Of a DNA stretch of 64,000 nt, positions 1-10,850 are shown piece after piece. Location: contig NC_044989.1 in the NCBI RefSeq assembly GCF_008728515.1, forward strand, positions 66,210,712 to 66,274,711. The letters are read 5' to 3'. Every line of letters starts with the position of its first letter. Positions within the stretch are counted from its first letter, which is position 1. The notes under the pieces were generated by a model that saw nothing but the letters and a program-made list of their open reading frames with translations, had not been told where the DNA came from and ran no database searches. Both the position numbers and the translations under genes were made by a program. The DNA comes from Papio anubis. Lineage: Eukaryota > Chordata > Mammalia > Primates > Cercopithecidae.

Positions 1-748
1 CAGCAAGATTTAAAAAAAATTAAAAAGCAGAGGAAAGGGACATTCAGGTAAAGCAGCAAGAAATATTTCTGACATTGGACTCTGCAAAGGCAAAGGGTCT
101 AGCATTGATTTCTTACATTTAATATGATACTAAAGTGAACCAGATATTGCAAAGCTGGAAAAGAAAATAATCTGCATTAGCAGAATGGTCCTTTATGGAT
201 AATGTGGATGTGATATAGTTACTGTCCACTGCAGGCAGGATTACTGGCTGTCCTTGCAGTTGCTCTGTCTCTCCGCCTTCCCCAGGTCATCCATGTCCCT
301 TTCTGAATCTCCCACAAATGAAAGGAACACATATCAAAACAGACATTCCTATAAGGCAACATCATGAAGACTTGGGATTTACAGTTCATCTGGTGAATAA
401 TGCTTTATTGAGGTGGCTCTACAGAGATGGGCCATGCTCCAAGAGAGCCGAAGACAGAACTGGTCCTTATCTGAGCCATTCAGTGGTCCTTTGGCCATTC
501 AAAAGGGTGTCTAGGGATGGCAAAGGCTGATGGGTCATTTGGAAAGCTCTTGGCATAAATGGGACTGTGAACAAGTTCCAAGCTGGGTCTGTGGTAAACC
601 ATTTGTTCAATATTAAGAGAATGATGATGGAAGACCAAAGGAACAGGTAGTCTGTGAAGTTAAGGAGTGTTCAGTGTCAGGGAACAGATGAGGATGGAGA
701 TTTCCTCTAGATATCTTGCTTGCATGTCCCTGCGACACCTTAATTTTC
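1..748. other. Unassigned non-coding sequence
   Basis: I recognise no repeat, exon or RNA gene here. The longest open frame is about 70 codons and looks like chance. Confidence 0.5.
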
Positions 749-1053
749 TTTCTTTTTTTTTTTTTTTTTGAGACAAGGTCTTGCTTTGTTGCTCAGGCTG
801 GAGTGCAGTGGCATGATCATGACTCACTGCAGCCCTGACCTCCTGGGTTCAAGTGATCCTGCTGCCTCAGCATCCTGAGTAGCTGGGGCTATAGGCATTT
901 GCCACCATATCTGGCTAATTAAACTTTTTTTTTTTTAGAGATGGGGTTTTACTATGTTGTATAGGCTGGTATTGAACTGCTGGGCTCAAGCAATCCTCTC
1001 ACCTTGGCCTCCCGAAGTAGTGGGATTACAGGTGTGAGCCACTGCCCTCAGCC
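749..1053 (-). mobile_element. AluJ-like SINE, antisense
   Basis: A T-run at 753-769 (the reverse complement of the A-tail) is followed by an almost complete dimeric Alu read backwards, ending at the reversed Alu start GCC at 1053. It has lost most CpGs and carries many substitutions, as expected of the old AluJ group. No clear target duplication is visible. Confidence 0.9.
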
Positions 1054-1891
1054 ATGATACAATTTTTTAAAGCTTCTGGGGCTGATCCAGGGATAACAGT
1101 AACATAGGTTTAGTGGGGGAGAAGGGAATAGCCTTGACTTTAAGGAATCATCGTGAGTTTTCATCATCAACTCTCATTTAAAGAATTTCCCAAGATCTCT
1201 GTATGTGTGCGTTTTTGTTAGAATACCCAGTTAAATAGGGCGAGTCTTAGTATTTGAATAGACTGAGACAAAGAGCTGCTTTCTGACATTTGTGTGTGTG
1301 GGTCTCATCACTCTCCCATCAACCTCCAAACATTTATTGAACATTCAGTACACACAGGGGCGAGGTGGGCCTCCTTTCCTAGAATGACCACCCCATCTTT
1401 TCTGACCGTGGATAACAAGATCACCCCATCTCTACCTCTGAAGTAAAGGCTATAGTAACTTGCAAATGACTAGAATGTCTCAGCATCCCTGAGTTATGGT
1501 TCACAATGGGGATATTAATAGTTTTGGAGATTAAATGAAGTAATAGATATTAAGCCCTTAGTTATTTTTGTTAAAGTTATTATTTTTATCATTACTGGTC
1601 ATGGGCCAACTGCCTACTTGGATCTGACCTTAACCATGTATCTTTCACACCTTCTCTCTTGCCTTCCTGTAGAGCGAGGCTCATTTTTGTTTCTAGTGTA
1701 ATCATGGGTGATATATATTTTTTCTGTTTAATTATTTCTTTAATATTTTTCAAAATATAAATAACTTTTTTTGCACTATATTGGAATATTAAAATGATTT
1801 GGCCCAAAAGTTTGAGGTTGAGTATGTATTTATGTCCTAATGGTCAGAAGAGAATATAATCCTGAAAATAAGTAAGTCTGGTAGACCTAGG
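1054..1891. other. Unassigned non-coding sequence
   Basis: AT-rich sequence without a recognised feature. Confidence 0.5.
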
Positions 1892-2083
1892 GAGTGGTTC
1901 TCTGTGGGTGATTTCCCCTGCAAACCCCACCTCCCAGGGGGCACTTGGCAATGTCTGGGACATTTTTTTGATTGTCATAACCAGGGGGAGGGTGCTACTG
2001 GCATCTAGCAAGTAGAGTCTATGGATGCTGCTAAACATTCTACAATGCACAGGATAGCTCCCATTCATTTTTAAACGCAAGGA
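1892..2083 (+). mobile_element. MER20 hAT-Charlie MITE, left part
   Basis: The start GTGGTTCTC and the internal stretch around GGCAATGTCTGGGACATTTT and CTACTGGCATCTAG match the non-autonomous hAT element MER20. The match stops near 2083 and resumes at 2608, so the element has been split by an LTR insertion. Confidence 0.75.
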
Positions 2084-2607
2084 TGGTTTTAGTGATTGCT
2101 GCCATAACAAATTACCACACACTTAGTGGCTTAGAACAAAACAGGTTTATTATCTTCTACTTCTATTGGTCAGACGTCTGACATGGGGCTCACTGGGCTA
2201 AAATCAAGGTGTCATCAGGGCTCCCTTTTTTTGGAGGCTCTAGGGGAGGATTCATTCCCTTGCCATTTCCAGCTTCTAGAGACTGCCTGCATTCGTAGCC
2301 TTGGGCCTGCCCCCCAACCCCCTCATATTCAAAGCCAGCAATCCTGAGTCCAGTCCCTTTCGTGCTTCAAATCTCTCCTGCCTCTTCCATGATCACATTT
2401 CTCTGACCATCTGTTATGCCTCCTCCTTCCATGGCTAAGGGCCACTGTGATTACACTGGGCTGACCCAGGTAATCCAGGATAACCTCCCTATTTTAAGGA
2501 TTAGCCACCTTAGTTCCATCTACAAACTTGAATTTCTTTCGCCATGTGATGTGACATTCACAGATTCCAGGGACAACTTTGTGGGGGCTACCATTCTGTC
2601 TAAACAG
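2084..2607 (-). mobile_element. MLT1-type MaLR LTR inside MER20
   Basis: GCTGCCATAACAAATTACCA near the left end, then AGGTTTATTATCT, AAAATCAAGGTGTCA and TAATCCAGGATAA, form the antisense of a mammalian MaLR (MLT1-like) LTR. No internal retroviral sequence follows, so it is a solo LTR or LTR fragment. It resembles the copy at 56549-57041 in the opposite orientation. The subfamily is uncertain. Confidence 0.7.
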
Positions 2608-2667
2608 CCCAAGATAAAAAATTAATTCAGTCCCAAATGCCAAGAGTGCTGAGGTTGAGAAACCCTG
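2608..2667 (+). mobile_element. MER20, right part
   Basis: AATTAATTCAGTCCCAAATG followed by GAGGTTGAGAAACCCTG is the 3' end of MER20. It continues the match broken at 2083. Confidence 0.75.
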
Positions 2668-3402
2668 TCTTAGAGAAAGCTTTCTAGTCTTAGAAGCTGG
2701 GTCTTTCACTCAATGCGGATAAAAGAAAAAGATAAGCTACCTGTAAACTGACTCACTTTTGAAGTGTTAACATCACAGCACATTTAATAATTTGGACAAT
2801 TAGCATTAAAAGCCACTGCTGGCCAAGATATGATGATAACTTAGTCTATGCAGTGAGGAAGTGAAAAATCTCCTATTAAATAAATGAAGCAGCAGCTTCT
2901 GGTAACATATAACAAACAAACATATGAAACAGAATATTCATCTTTTCTTCAATGGGAATAACACATGACAAAAGTGAGGCTTTCTTCACATTGTTTGTTT
3001 GTAGAAAATTCATCTCCACCGAGGCCTTATGTTAAATTTGCTCTCTGATGTTAGCATTTCCAGGATGCACAGGGCCACTGGAGTATGTTCTTATGATCTT
3101 GCCATTTATTTACCTTGATACAAAACTCCAATTACTGTCAGAGACGCTTCTTGTTAAATATGGTAAGATCTCCAGCTTCTGAGAGTGTGAATATGTATTT
3201 GATTCTCTGGGGTCAGGCTCAGATGGAAGTTAAGGCATAAGAGTTCTGGGGACGTGGGTGCAAATTAATTAAATGTCTAAAGATAACCATGGAGGAAGTT
3301 TGGGCTTTAGAGAAAAGGCTGAAAGGAAGAGAAGATTGTGTAGCAAGGGACTGTAAGGTTGGTTTTTTCTTCCACTGACGCCTTCTTTCCTGGTCTTGCG
3401 TG
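2668..3402. other. Unassigned non-coding sequence
   Basis: No recognised feature. Confidence 0.5.
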
Positions 3403-3466
3403 GTGTGTGTGTGTGTGTGTGCACGCGCGCGCACGCTTGTGTGTGTGTGCATGCTCATGCACACGT
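3403..3466 (+). repeat. (TG)n / CG-alternating microsatellite
   Basis: Nine TG units lead directly into GCACGCGCGCGCACG, then more TG, then CATGCACACGTGC. The whole tract is nearly perfect alternating purine-pyrimidine with a CG core. Confidence 0.9.
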
Positions 3467-4584
3467 GCTTGCTCATTTACTCTAAGTATTACTGTGCTTT
3501 TCTGTTGCTTTCTTGTATCTTTCAATGCCTAAAGCAACTCTTGGATTATCCAAATTTGGGAATCAGAATATAGCATATAATTTCCAAAGACATCGGGGAG
3601 ACTGTTCTTCAGATAAAATATTGGAATTCTCCTGATATATTCAAACTGTCATATTTAGTTACTGGCTTTCTTTGGGCAATCCAACTCTATTTTATTCATG
3701 GGCTATTCTAAAAATACAATCAAAGGACACCTACTGGCTACAAGAAACTTTGCCCATGTCTAGTAGGGCTGTGAAGAATGGTTTGAATTTAGTGCAGATG
3801 CAGGAAAATATGTGCTGTCATCAAGAGCCTATCACACTTTCAACTTATAAAATATCTTGACTGGAGTCTGGCCAGAGTGAGTATGAGGTAGAAACTTTAG
3901 TGAGGATGAATGTATTGGGTCAGATAAAGTAAGGACTGAAGCGGATCTTCAGTAGACTATAAATTGAACAGAATGGGATACTATTATTTTTGGCTCAATA
4001 AGTAGAAAAATGTTACTATGCTTATCTTTTCTTCCATTTTTTGACTTGCATTTAGTCTCTATTTTAGGGTTATATATATTTTTTTATTTCTGGCAGCCAC
4101 AGAGACCTGCTTTGGGGAAGCACTGGAGTTCTGTGGTTCTGAATGTGAAAAAGAAATGATGCATCATTGTTGTTGCCATGCTGGGGAATTTTCTGGGGAA
4201 ACATTTCCATTCCTTCATAGAAATCTGTTCTGCGCTTAGGCCTAGGAGAATGATCATTTCCTAGGTATAAAGCACATGCCTGCAGCAGCTCAGTTATACT
4301 TTATAACCCCAGAGCATATAAACAATTTGATTTGGAAAGCCAGTTAAGTTCTTCCTTTGCATTCCATCTTATCGGCAGCGTAAGTTGTTTTGCCATCCTC
4401 CTCTGGTATGGAGAAGATAAAGGCAATGCATTTTTAGTTATAGGGGTAATGCGTTTTCAGCCTTATCTGAAGAAACGACCTTTTGCATGATTGTTATTAG
4501 CACATAGGGGTTGTAATATGTCAAAACCCCAAAGACATACCAAGACTCAAATGCAAAGTGATAGGAAAGATTTTGAAAACCACG
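3467..4584. other. Unassigned non-coding sequence
   Basis: No recognised feature in about 1.1 kb. Short open frames only. Confidence 0.5.
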
Positions 4585-4783
4585 GTGTAGGGTGGTAGTT
4601 TCAAATCAAAGGGTGCATCAGACTCTCCTAGCATGCTTGTTAAAGCATAGATTGCGGGACCTCATCCCCAGAGTTTCCAATTCAGTAGATCTAGGGTGCT
4701 GCCCTAGAATGTGCATTTCTAACAAGTTCTCAGGGAATGCTGCTGCTGCTGGCCCAGGACTGCACTTTGAGAACCAGTGGCAT
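4585..4783 (+). mobile_element. MER5A hAT-Charlie MITE
   Basis: Recognisable blocks are GGTGCATCAGACTC, CCCCAGAGTTTCCAATTCAG, GCATTTCTAACAAGTTCTCA and the end CACTTTGAGAACCAGTGG. Together they give a nearly full-length MER5A in forward orientation, abutting the MIR that follows. Confidence 0.8.
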
Positions 4784-4784
4784 A

Positions 4785-4881
4785 GTCGGTAGACATAGGC
4801 TTAATGATTTTGAATCTGGCTTCCACCATTTCCAGCTGTTTAACTTTTGGCAAGTTCCTTAATCCCTTACTGCCTAATTCC
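4785..4881 (+). mobile_element. MIR SINE, left part
   Basis: TTTGGCAAGTTCCTTAATCC and the preceding sequence match the core and 5' part of MIR. The match breaks near 4881 and resumes at 5315 with the downstream CTGTAAAATGGG block, so the MIR was split by a hAT element. Confidence 0.75.
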
Positions 4882-5314
4882 TTGGACCAATGTTACCTGG
4901 GACCCTGAAGTCCTGGGTCGGTGTCCTATTCATACCTGCTGAATCAAAATTTGCATTTTTTTTTTTTTTTTGAGACAGAGTCTCGCTCTGTCCCTGAGGC
5001 TGGAGTGCAGTGGCATGATCTCTGCTCACTGCAACCTCCATCTCCCAGGTTCAAGAGGTTCTCGTGCCTCAGTCTCCTGAATAGCTGGGATAACAGGCGT
5101 GTGCCACCACCTGGCTAATTTTTGTTATTTTAGTAGAGATGGGGTTTCACCATGTTGGCTAGGCTGGTCTGAACTCCTGACTCAAGCAATCTGCTGGCCT
5201 CGGCCTCCAAAAGTGCTGGGATTCCAGGTGTGAGCCACCACACCCGGCTTCAAAATTTGCATTTTATCAAGATCCTCAGCTCATTCGTTTACACATTAAA
5301 TTTGATAAGCACAA
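4882..5314 (+). mobile_element. hAT-Charlie MITE split by an Alu
   Basis: Outside the Alu, CTGCTGAATCAAAATTTGCA at 4937-4956 and ATCAAGATCCTCAGCTCATT at 5266-5285, with ACACATTAAATTTGATAAGC, resemble a MER5/MER58-type hAT MITE. The left end is degraded. Family assignment is tentative. Confidence 0.55.
4960..5249 (-). mobile_element. Alu, antisense, with 16-bp target duplication
   Basis: A T-run followed by a dimeric Alu read backwards ends at ACACCCGGCT. TCAAAATTTGCATTTT occurs at 4944-4959 and again at 5250-5265, a perfect 16-bp target-site duplication. It inserted into the hAT MITE. Confidence 0.93.
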
Positions 5315-5468
5315 CTTAGTTTCACTTCTTATTTTTATTTTCTGTAAAATGGGAATAGTACTTATTTCTTCCCAGGGTGTTCTCAAATGAAATGCATGTC
5401 AAGGGCTTAGCAGTAGTGCCTGGCACAAAATGTGCCCTCAATGAATGTTACCACTTAAAGTTATTAAG
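5315..5468 (+). mobile_element. MIR SINE, right part
   Basis: TTTTCTGTAAAATGGGAATA, AGTAGTGCCTGGCAC and CTCAATGAATGTTA are the 3' half of MIR. They complete the copy begun at 4785. Confidence 0.75.
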
Positions 5469-5771
5469 CTGATTTGGGATGGAAAAGCCAGCAAGTTCTC
5501 TCCTTATAGTAACGGGTTTGTTAAAGGTAAAATTTGTGTGTTTCTACTTTATTTTCACTTTTTTCCTTCCCTTTTTGCCCTTAAGCTCATCTTTTATGGG
5601 TTTCTAGTTTCTTCGGGCCCACAAATGTTGAGTGACGGTTGTGGGTTTGAGGGCAATATGTTTCCTATTTTACCCACTTTATCACGTAAGTCTTCTACTA
5701 AAGCATCTTCAATTATCTTGGGGCAGTGTGGGGAAATTCTGAAAGCAAAATTAGTAGTAAATTGAAAGATG
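5469..5771. other. Unassigned non-coding sequence
   Basis: No recognised feature. Confidence 0.5.
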
Positions 5772-6183
5772 TGTCTTAGTCCATTGTGCTGCCATAAAGG
5801 AATGCCCGAGGCTGGGTAATTTATAAAGAAAAAAGGTTGATTTGACTCACAATTCTGCTGGCTGGAAGGTTCAAGACTGGGCATCTGGTGAGGACCTCAG
5901 GCTGCTTCCACTCCTGCAGGAAGACAAAGGGGAGCCTGTGTGTGCAGAGACCACAGGGAAAGAGAGGCATCAGGCAGGGGCCAGTGGCAGGTTCTCTCAA
6001 CAACCAGTTCTCATGGAAGCGGTGAGTGACAACTCACTCACTCCTGAGAGATGGGCACTGCATCATTCATGGGGAATCCACCCCAGACCCAAACACCTCC
6101 GACCAGGCTCCACCTCCAACACTGAGATCAGATTTCACCATGAGATTTGGTGGAGCCAAACAAACCGTATTCAAACTATAGCA
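5772..6183 (-). mobile_element. MaLR (MST/MLT1-like) solo LTR, antisense
   Basis: TGTCTTAGTCCATTGTGCTG at the left end, GGCTGGGTAATTTATAAAGA, and CATGAGATTTGGTGGAGCC near the right end are the antisense of an ERVL-MaLR LTR. A chance 177-codon open frame runs through it and should not be read as a gene. Confidence 0.8.
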
Positions 6184-6594
6184 GCACATCTGACTAGCAC
6201 TTTGGAAAGCGCTATGGGAGAAGGTCTTAAAGCCAGGCAGATTTCAATAGGATGTAGACACCAAAAAAAGTTGGGGATTGCCATTAGACTCTCTCCCCTT
6301 CCCCTTTCCTACTCTTTCCCATTCAATTCTAAAATTGTTTTCAGAATTTTGTTAGGTTATTTTGCCCAACTATGACCTAGAAAAGATTGATGTGCCTTAA
6401 GAAGTTTTCTTTGCAATGAAGCATTTCAAGGTTTCTTGGGGAGGCTCAGTGCTCTAACTCCTGAAGACCTGGTCCAGCCAGGGTGGGCCTCTGAATCCTC
6501 TTTGTTTGCTCCTGGGATCTGGCTCTAAACAGCAGGTGCTCTAGCTTAGAGTGAAGGGTGTCACCTCTGGTGCTGTAATTAGTGGGCCTGGTGT
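6184..6594. other. Unassigned non-coding sequence
   Basis: No recognised feature. Confidence 0.45.
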
Positions 6595-6740
6595 CTGGTC
6601 TGGGACTAACATACCTTGGGCAGATTCCTCATCTTTAAAGGGGAATCCTTATATTTTTCCTGCCTCTATTCCAAGGTTGTAGTGAATACAATATGGAGAG
6701 ATGCCTTGAATATCAACAACATTGTTTTATCATTGTCAGT
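6595..6740 (+). mobile_element. Probable MIR fragment
   Basis: TTGGGCAGATTCCTCATCTT, TTTAAAGGGGAATCC and GGTTGTAGTGAATACAATA follow the order of MIR 3' blocks, with heavy divergence. Confidence 0.5.
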
Positions 6741-8459
6741 TTTATCATTGTCTGTTGGGCAGACCCCTGGGATGCAAGAGTAGAGCAGTCTTCAGAGAAA
6801 TTGGAGTGCACTGGTGTCAGATGTCTGCTCCCTAAACTCTGACTGGTGAGGTTTTATTGAGAATGGTTGTGAAGACATTGGCTCATAAAGGCTGGGCGTA
6901 CACACATGAAGAAGGTCTGGGCTGTTTCTAATTTCTGCAGTTTGGAGACTGGCAACCTCCTTTCAATGTTCAGCAGGTCAGACACTGCTGAGAGAAGCCT
7001 GAGGCAGTGACAGCTGCAGCTGACCTTGCAGAGAGCAGAAGCCAACTTTTTCACTGGATGAGCAAGCCACTTTGTCCTCAGTTTCCCTTTGATGGAACCT
7101 CTGCCACCTGCCAAGCGCTGTCTGTATCCTGAATGCCATAGCAGTTTGTCCCATAGGGAGGGCAGGTCATAAAGGGTTAAAGAAGATACTATGACTTGAA
7201 TTTAACAAGTCTATGGCTAGGGGTTCAGTTAAGACCACCTCTTGTTTGACCACCAACCAACATTCCCTGCTTCAGCTTTGGCTCCTTAAAGGATGTGAGA
7301 GGTCATCTTACTAGGAAGCTTTTATATGCCCATTTAGATTACTAAACAAACAAACAAACAAATGATATTTGACTGCAGCCCTGCTAGCAAGCCTTTCCTG
7401 TTAGGGAGAAATTACAGTTCTTGACTCTATCACATACCCTCCATGGCTGACTCCTGGTTTCTTATGAAAATTCCCATCCTTGAATTTTCCCCCCTTGGGT
7501 TAGCTCACCTTCTTGGATAAGAACAGGTTTTCTTCTTTCTTGCATATTATCCTCGTTCCTGACTCTCCCTTGCTGCATTGCTGATTTAGATTTCCAGTAT
7601 TGACTCCAACCTTCCCATCTGTCATCTCATCATTCTAACCTCTTTTACTGCAGATGCTGGAAAACAAAAAGCTACTTGAAAAGACTCCCTTAGAGTTCAG
7701 TTTCTGTGTACTATGTTGGTTCTACCTATGTACAAGAGTAGGTTTCAAAGCTGAGTAGGATGGAGTGAAAGGCAGGGTATGAGGCATTCACTTTTTGGTA
7801 TAGATCAGGAGTACTGTGTTCTACACCACACCTTCCTGCTGGCTGCAGTGGTGATATTTTCCTCCATTGTGGCAGGACATTGGGAATTACTCCTGGAAGC
7901 TCTGCATTGGTGTTTTAAGCTACCTAATGCCTAGTAATGAATCACTTTGTGCTGAAACTAGCTAGAGTGGTTTCTGTTGGCTGAAGCTGAATCCTAACTG
8001 ATATACTGACTGGATACTTGCCATCTTCCCCAATATAATTCACCAGCTTTCACACCTGTATTCTTGGCCAGCCAGCCAATCTTACCACTAGAACCACAGC
8101 ACCTGTTATTTTGGTCTGATAGGGGTCTTCCCCCTTATTTTCAGGTACATTTCCTGGCATGAACTCTGCTGCTACCACCGCCAATCAAGCCATGTCCTGG
8201 GGCTTGAACAATCAAAAGGTGGTACTGAACAGAAATTGTTTAAATTCAGGATGTGAATGGATGAGTTATCTGTGAGTTTACTTAGTTTCCTGGCCTAATC
8301 CTTTTTGGACGTTTCAAATGCATTGGTGTGTTGGAGGCTGATCAGAAATTCTCCACCTTTCTTTCTTATTAGATATCTGAAACTTTCAAGACATCTGAAA
8401 TTGTTCACTCATTCATTTATCGTATTTTAAAAACATTACCTTTTTAAGCAAATGAGAAG
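6741..8459. other. Unassigned sequence with a short (CAAA)n
   Basis: About 1.7 kb without a confident feature apart from a (CAAA) run at 7344-7362. The stretch ending GGTTTCTGTTGGCTGAAGC near 7968-7986 looks like the tail of an old LTR, but I cannot name it. Confidence 0.45.
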
Positions 8460-8464
8460 GGCAC

Positions 8465-8819
8465 TATATTAGTCTGCTCTCATGCTGCTAATAAAGACAT
8501 ACCGAGACTGTGTAATTTATAAAGGAAAGAGGTTTAACTGACTCACAGTTCCACATGGTTGGGGAGGCCTCATAATCATGGCAGAATGCAAATGAGGAGG
8601 AAAGTCATGTCTTACATGGTGGCAAGTAAGAGAGCTTGTGTAGGGGAACTCCCATTTATAAAACCATCAGATCTCATGAGACTTATTCACTACCATGAGA
8701 ACAGTATGCGGGAAACTGCCCCCATGGTTCAATTATCTCCACCTGGCCCCACCCTTGACATGCGAGGATTATTACAATTCAAGGTGAGATTTGGGTGGGG
8801 ACACAGCCAAACCATATCA
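8465..8819 (-). mobile_element. THE1/MST-like solo LTR with 5-bp duplication
   Basis: The left end resembles TGTATTAGTC; AATAAAGACATACCGAGACT, CTCACAGTTCCACATGG and ACCATCAGATCTCATGAGAC follow, and it closes with CCAAACCATATCA. This is a complete antisense ERVL-MaLR LTR of the THE1/MST group. GGCAC at 8460-8464 is repeated exactly at 8820-8824, the 5-bp duplication expected for this class, so it is an intact solo LTR. Confidence 0.9.
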
Positions 8820-8824
8820 GGCAC

Positions 8825-9148
8825 TTTTCATTTCAAAAATGGCTGCATATGCAATTTTCTAGGTGTATTAAATAGTATCCCTAAGGGAATCTTTTCTGAA
8901 GAATTGAATGTATGTGTAGAGGAGTAAATAAAGTGAGGACATTTGAGGAATCAGGCATATCAAGGAACATCCAGAGTCACACTGAGGACTCTGACTTGAA
9001 CTTTGTAGTTGTGGATTTTTCGGGTGGGCTCTGTTCCACTGGTGCAAAAAAAAAATCTCAAAAAAGTTCAGAGCCTGTCCATCAAAGCCTGTTAGAAGAG
9101 GGTGCCTGGTGATATGTCTTGGTTAGAGAGGGGTTCTATATATGCAAA
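8825..9148. other. Unassigned non-coding sequence
   Basis: No recognised feature. Contains a short A-run near 9046-9053. Confidence 0.5.
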
Positions 9149-9168
9149 ACACACACACACACACACAC
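9149..9168 (+). repeat. (AC)n microsatellite
   Basis: Ten AC units, then an imperfect GTGTACATACACAC extension. Confidence 0.9.
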
Positions 9169-10194
9169 GTGTACATACACACTTGAGTTGTTCCTTTCAA
9201 GGGCGTAACAGTCTTTGCCTTTCATCACAATCCATTCCTGGAAATTCTGTTATAAAGCAGTCACATTTTCCCATAAGAACAATATAATAATTGGGCATTG
9301 CAATCCTGACCAAAGACTTGCCATTAAATAAACCATAGATGTGGTAAAAATATGTCGTAAAAGCAAAGATGCGACAGCTGTAAACCTTTGTAATAATTTT
9401 AAAGAATAAAATTACGCTCTGTCATATAAATGGGCTCAAATATACTATACACATTGATTATATAAGAAATTTCGATGAACTATAAAGTCTATATAACATA
9501 AAAAGTACAAATCTAGTGCATCATAAATTTGACCTAAAACTAATATTCTAGCTATAATAAACATTAAACATTTAATTAGGAATCATTTTTCTTTCCTTCT
9601 TGAAAGTGAAGAAGACATTTACTACTATATGATTCAAACAGCCTAGGTTTCTCGACAAGAGCCAACCATATGCCTTCTTATCTCAGTGAACTTCCCTTAA
9701 CAAGTAGAGGCATTACAGAAAGCCTCCCAATGACCTTGACACCATAGCCCATGGAAACACTTATTGCCACTAGACAGCAAGTTTCAAACTACTGAGTGGG
9801 GGAAATGTGGGTATTATAAAGGATGATATAGTTTTGTTCTAAGGCATGCTGAATGAATGGATAGTTACATTGGAAAAAGTGAGGTCTGAGGGCTGCATTG
9901 GTATAGTTTTGAGACTTGAGCTTGCTGTAAACTCTAGAGTTTTCTGTTAACAACACATTTCATGTTTATTCAATGCTTTAGTGCTTAATGACTTAGAAAG
10001 AACATCCACACCTTCAGTAGCCATATGGTGCTCTTCAGTTTCTCTTTAGAAGAGCAAGTTCAAGAGATGTCAACAGCTCTGCCACTATTTTCTTAATAAA
10101 GCAAAATTGAAAAATCACTAAAAATAACATTAGCTCATTTCTGTTAAATATAACCCTTGAGTATGTGTTGTAATGCCGTGCTTTCTGGTTCACA
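9169..10194. other. Unassigned AT-rich sequence
   Basis: About 1 kb. The part at 9280-9600 is strikingly AT-rich. No feature recognised. Confidence 0.5.
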
Positions 10195-10262
10195 GCTTCT
10201 CGTACCTGGAGTAGTGCCTGGCATGTGATTGGTGCTCAATAGATATTTGTTGAAACAAAGAA
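10195..10262 (+). mobile_element. L2 3' end (or MIR tail)
   Basis: AGTAGTGCCTGGCATG, GGTGCTCAATAGATATTTG and TTGAA form the shared 3' end of the L2/MIR pair. Confidence 0.65.
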
Positions 10263-10551
10263 ATAAAAAAGAGAGAGAGAAGGAGGAATAAAAAATTTCT
10301 CAAATATGAGCTTTAACTACTACAGGGCTCCCAGGACAAACCTTAGAGTATGCTTACAGAGAGGATGCCTTGAGTAAGTCAGAAAAACTGGACTCCCAGG
10401 AGTGGTTCAGGGTAGTCCATCCAGCAGAAGAATAACCAGCCAATTCAAATTCAAATTCAGCAAGGTGAATATAGAGGAAATCAGTTGAGTAGAATCCAGG
10501 GTCAGGCAGTTTAAGAACCAATATGATTCAAGAAATTAGGTGAGATATGCA

Positions 10552-10850
10552 TCATCTGCCCCGTCTTTCTCATTTAGTCTCCCCAGATATTCTTGTCCAA
10601 TCCACTTCTTCTCATCCACTTCAACTAGCACCTATAATCCAATAATCCTTAAACCCATCTTTTGAGTCCAACCTCTCATCTCAGCCCTAGAGCCTTATAT
10701 ATGAATATCTACTGGATATATCTGTCTGACTCTCCCAAAGATACCTCAAATTCACCTTATTCAGTACTAAATTTGTTTTGTCTTTTCTCACTCCAAATGT
10801 GAATATCTTTCTACTTTTACTTTCTTGGTGAAAAGCTAAAATCTTCCTTC
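10552..10850 (+). mobile_element. L2 LINE fragment
   Basis: Pyrimidine-rich sequence with ACTGGATATATCTGTCTGAC, CCAAAGATACCTCAAATTCA and the surrounding order resembles the 3' part of L2. Divergent, so confidence is moderate. Confidence 0.5.

Noticed and set aside
5842..6375. 177-codon plus-strand open frame
   Set aside because: It runs through an antisense MaLR LTR, with no known domain and no coding context.
7344..7362. Direct repeats as a CRISPR array
   Set aside because: Simple CAAA microsatellite. No spaced repeats of CRISPR type anywhere, and the DNA is primate.
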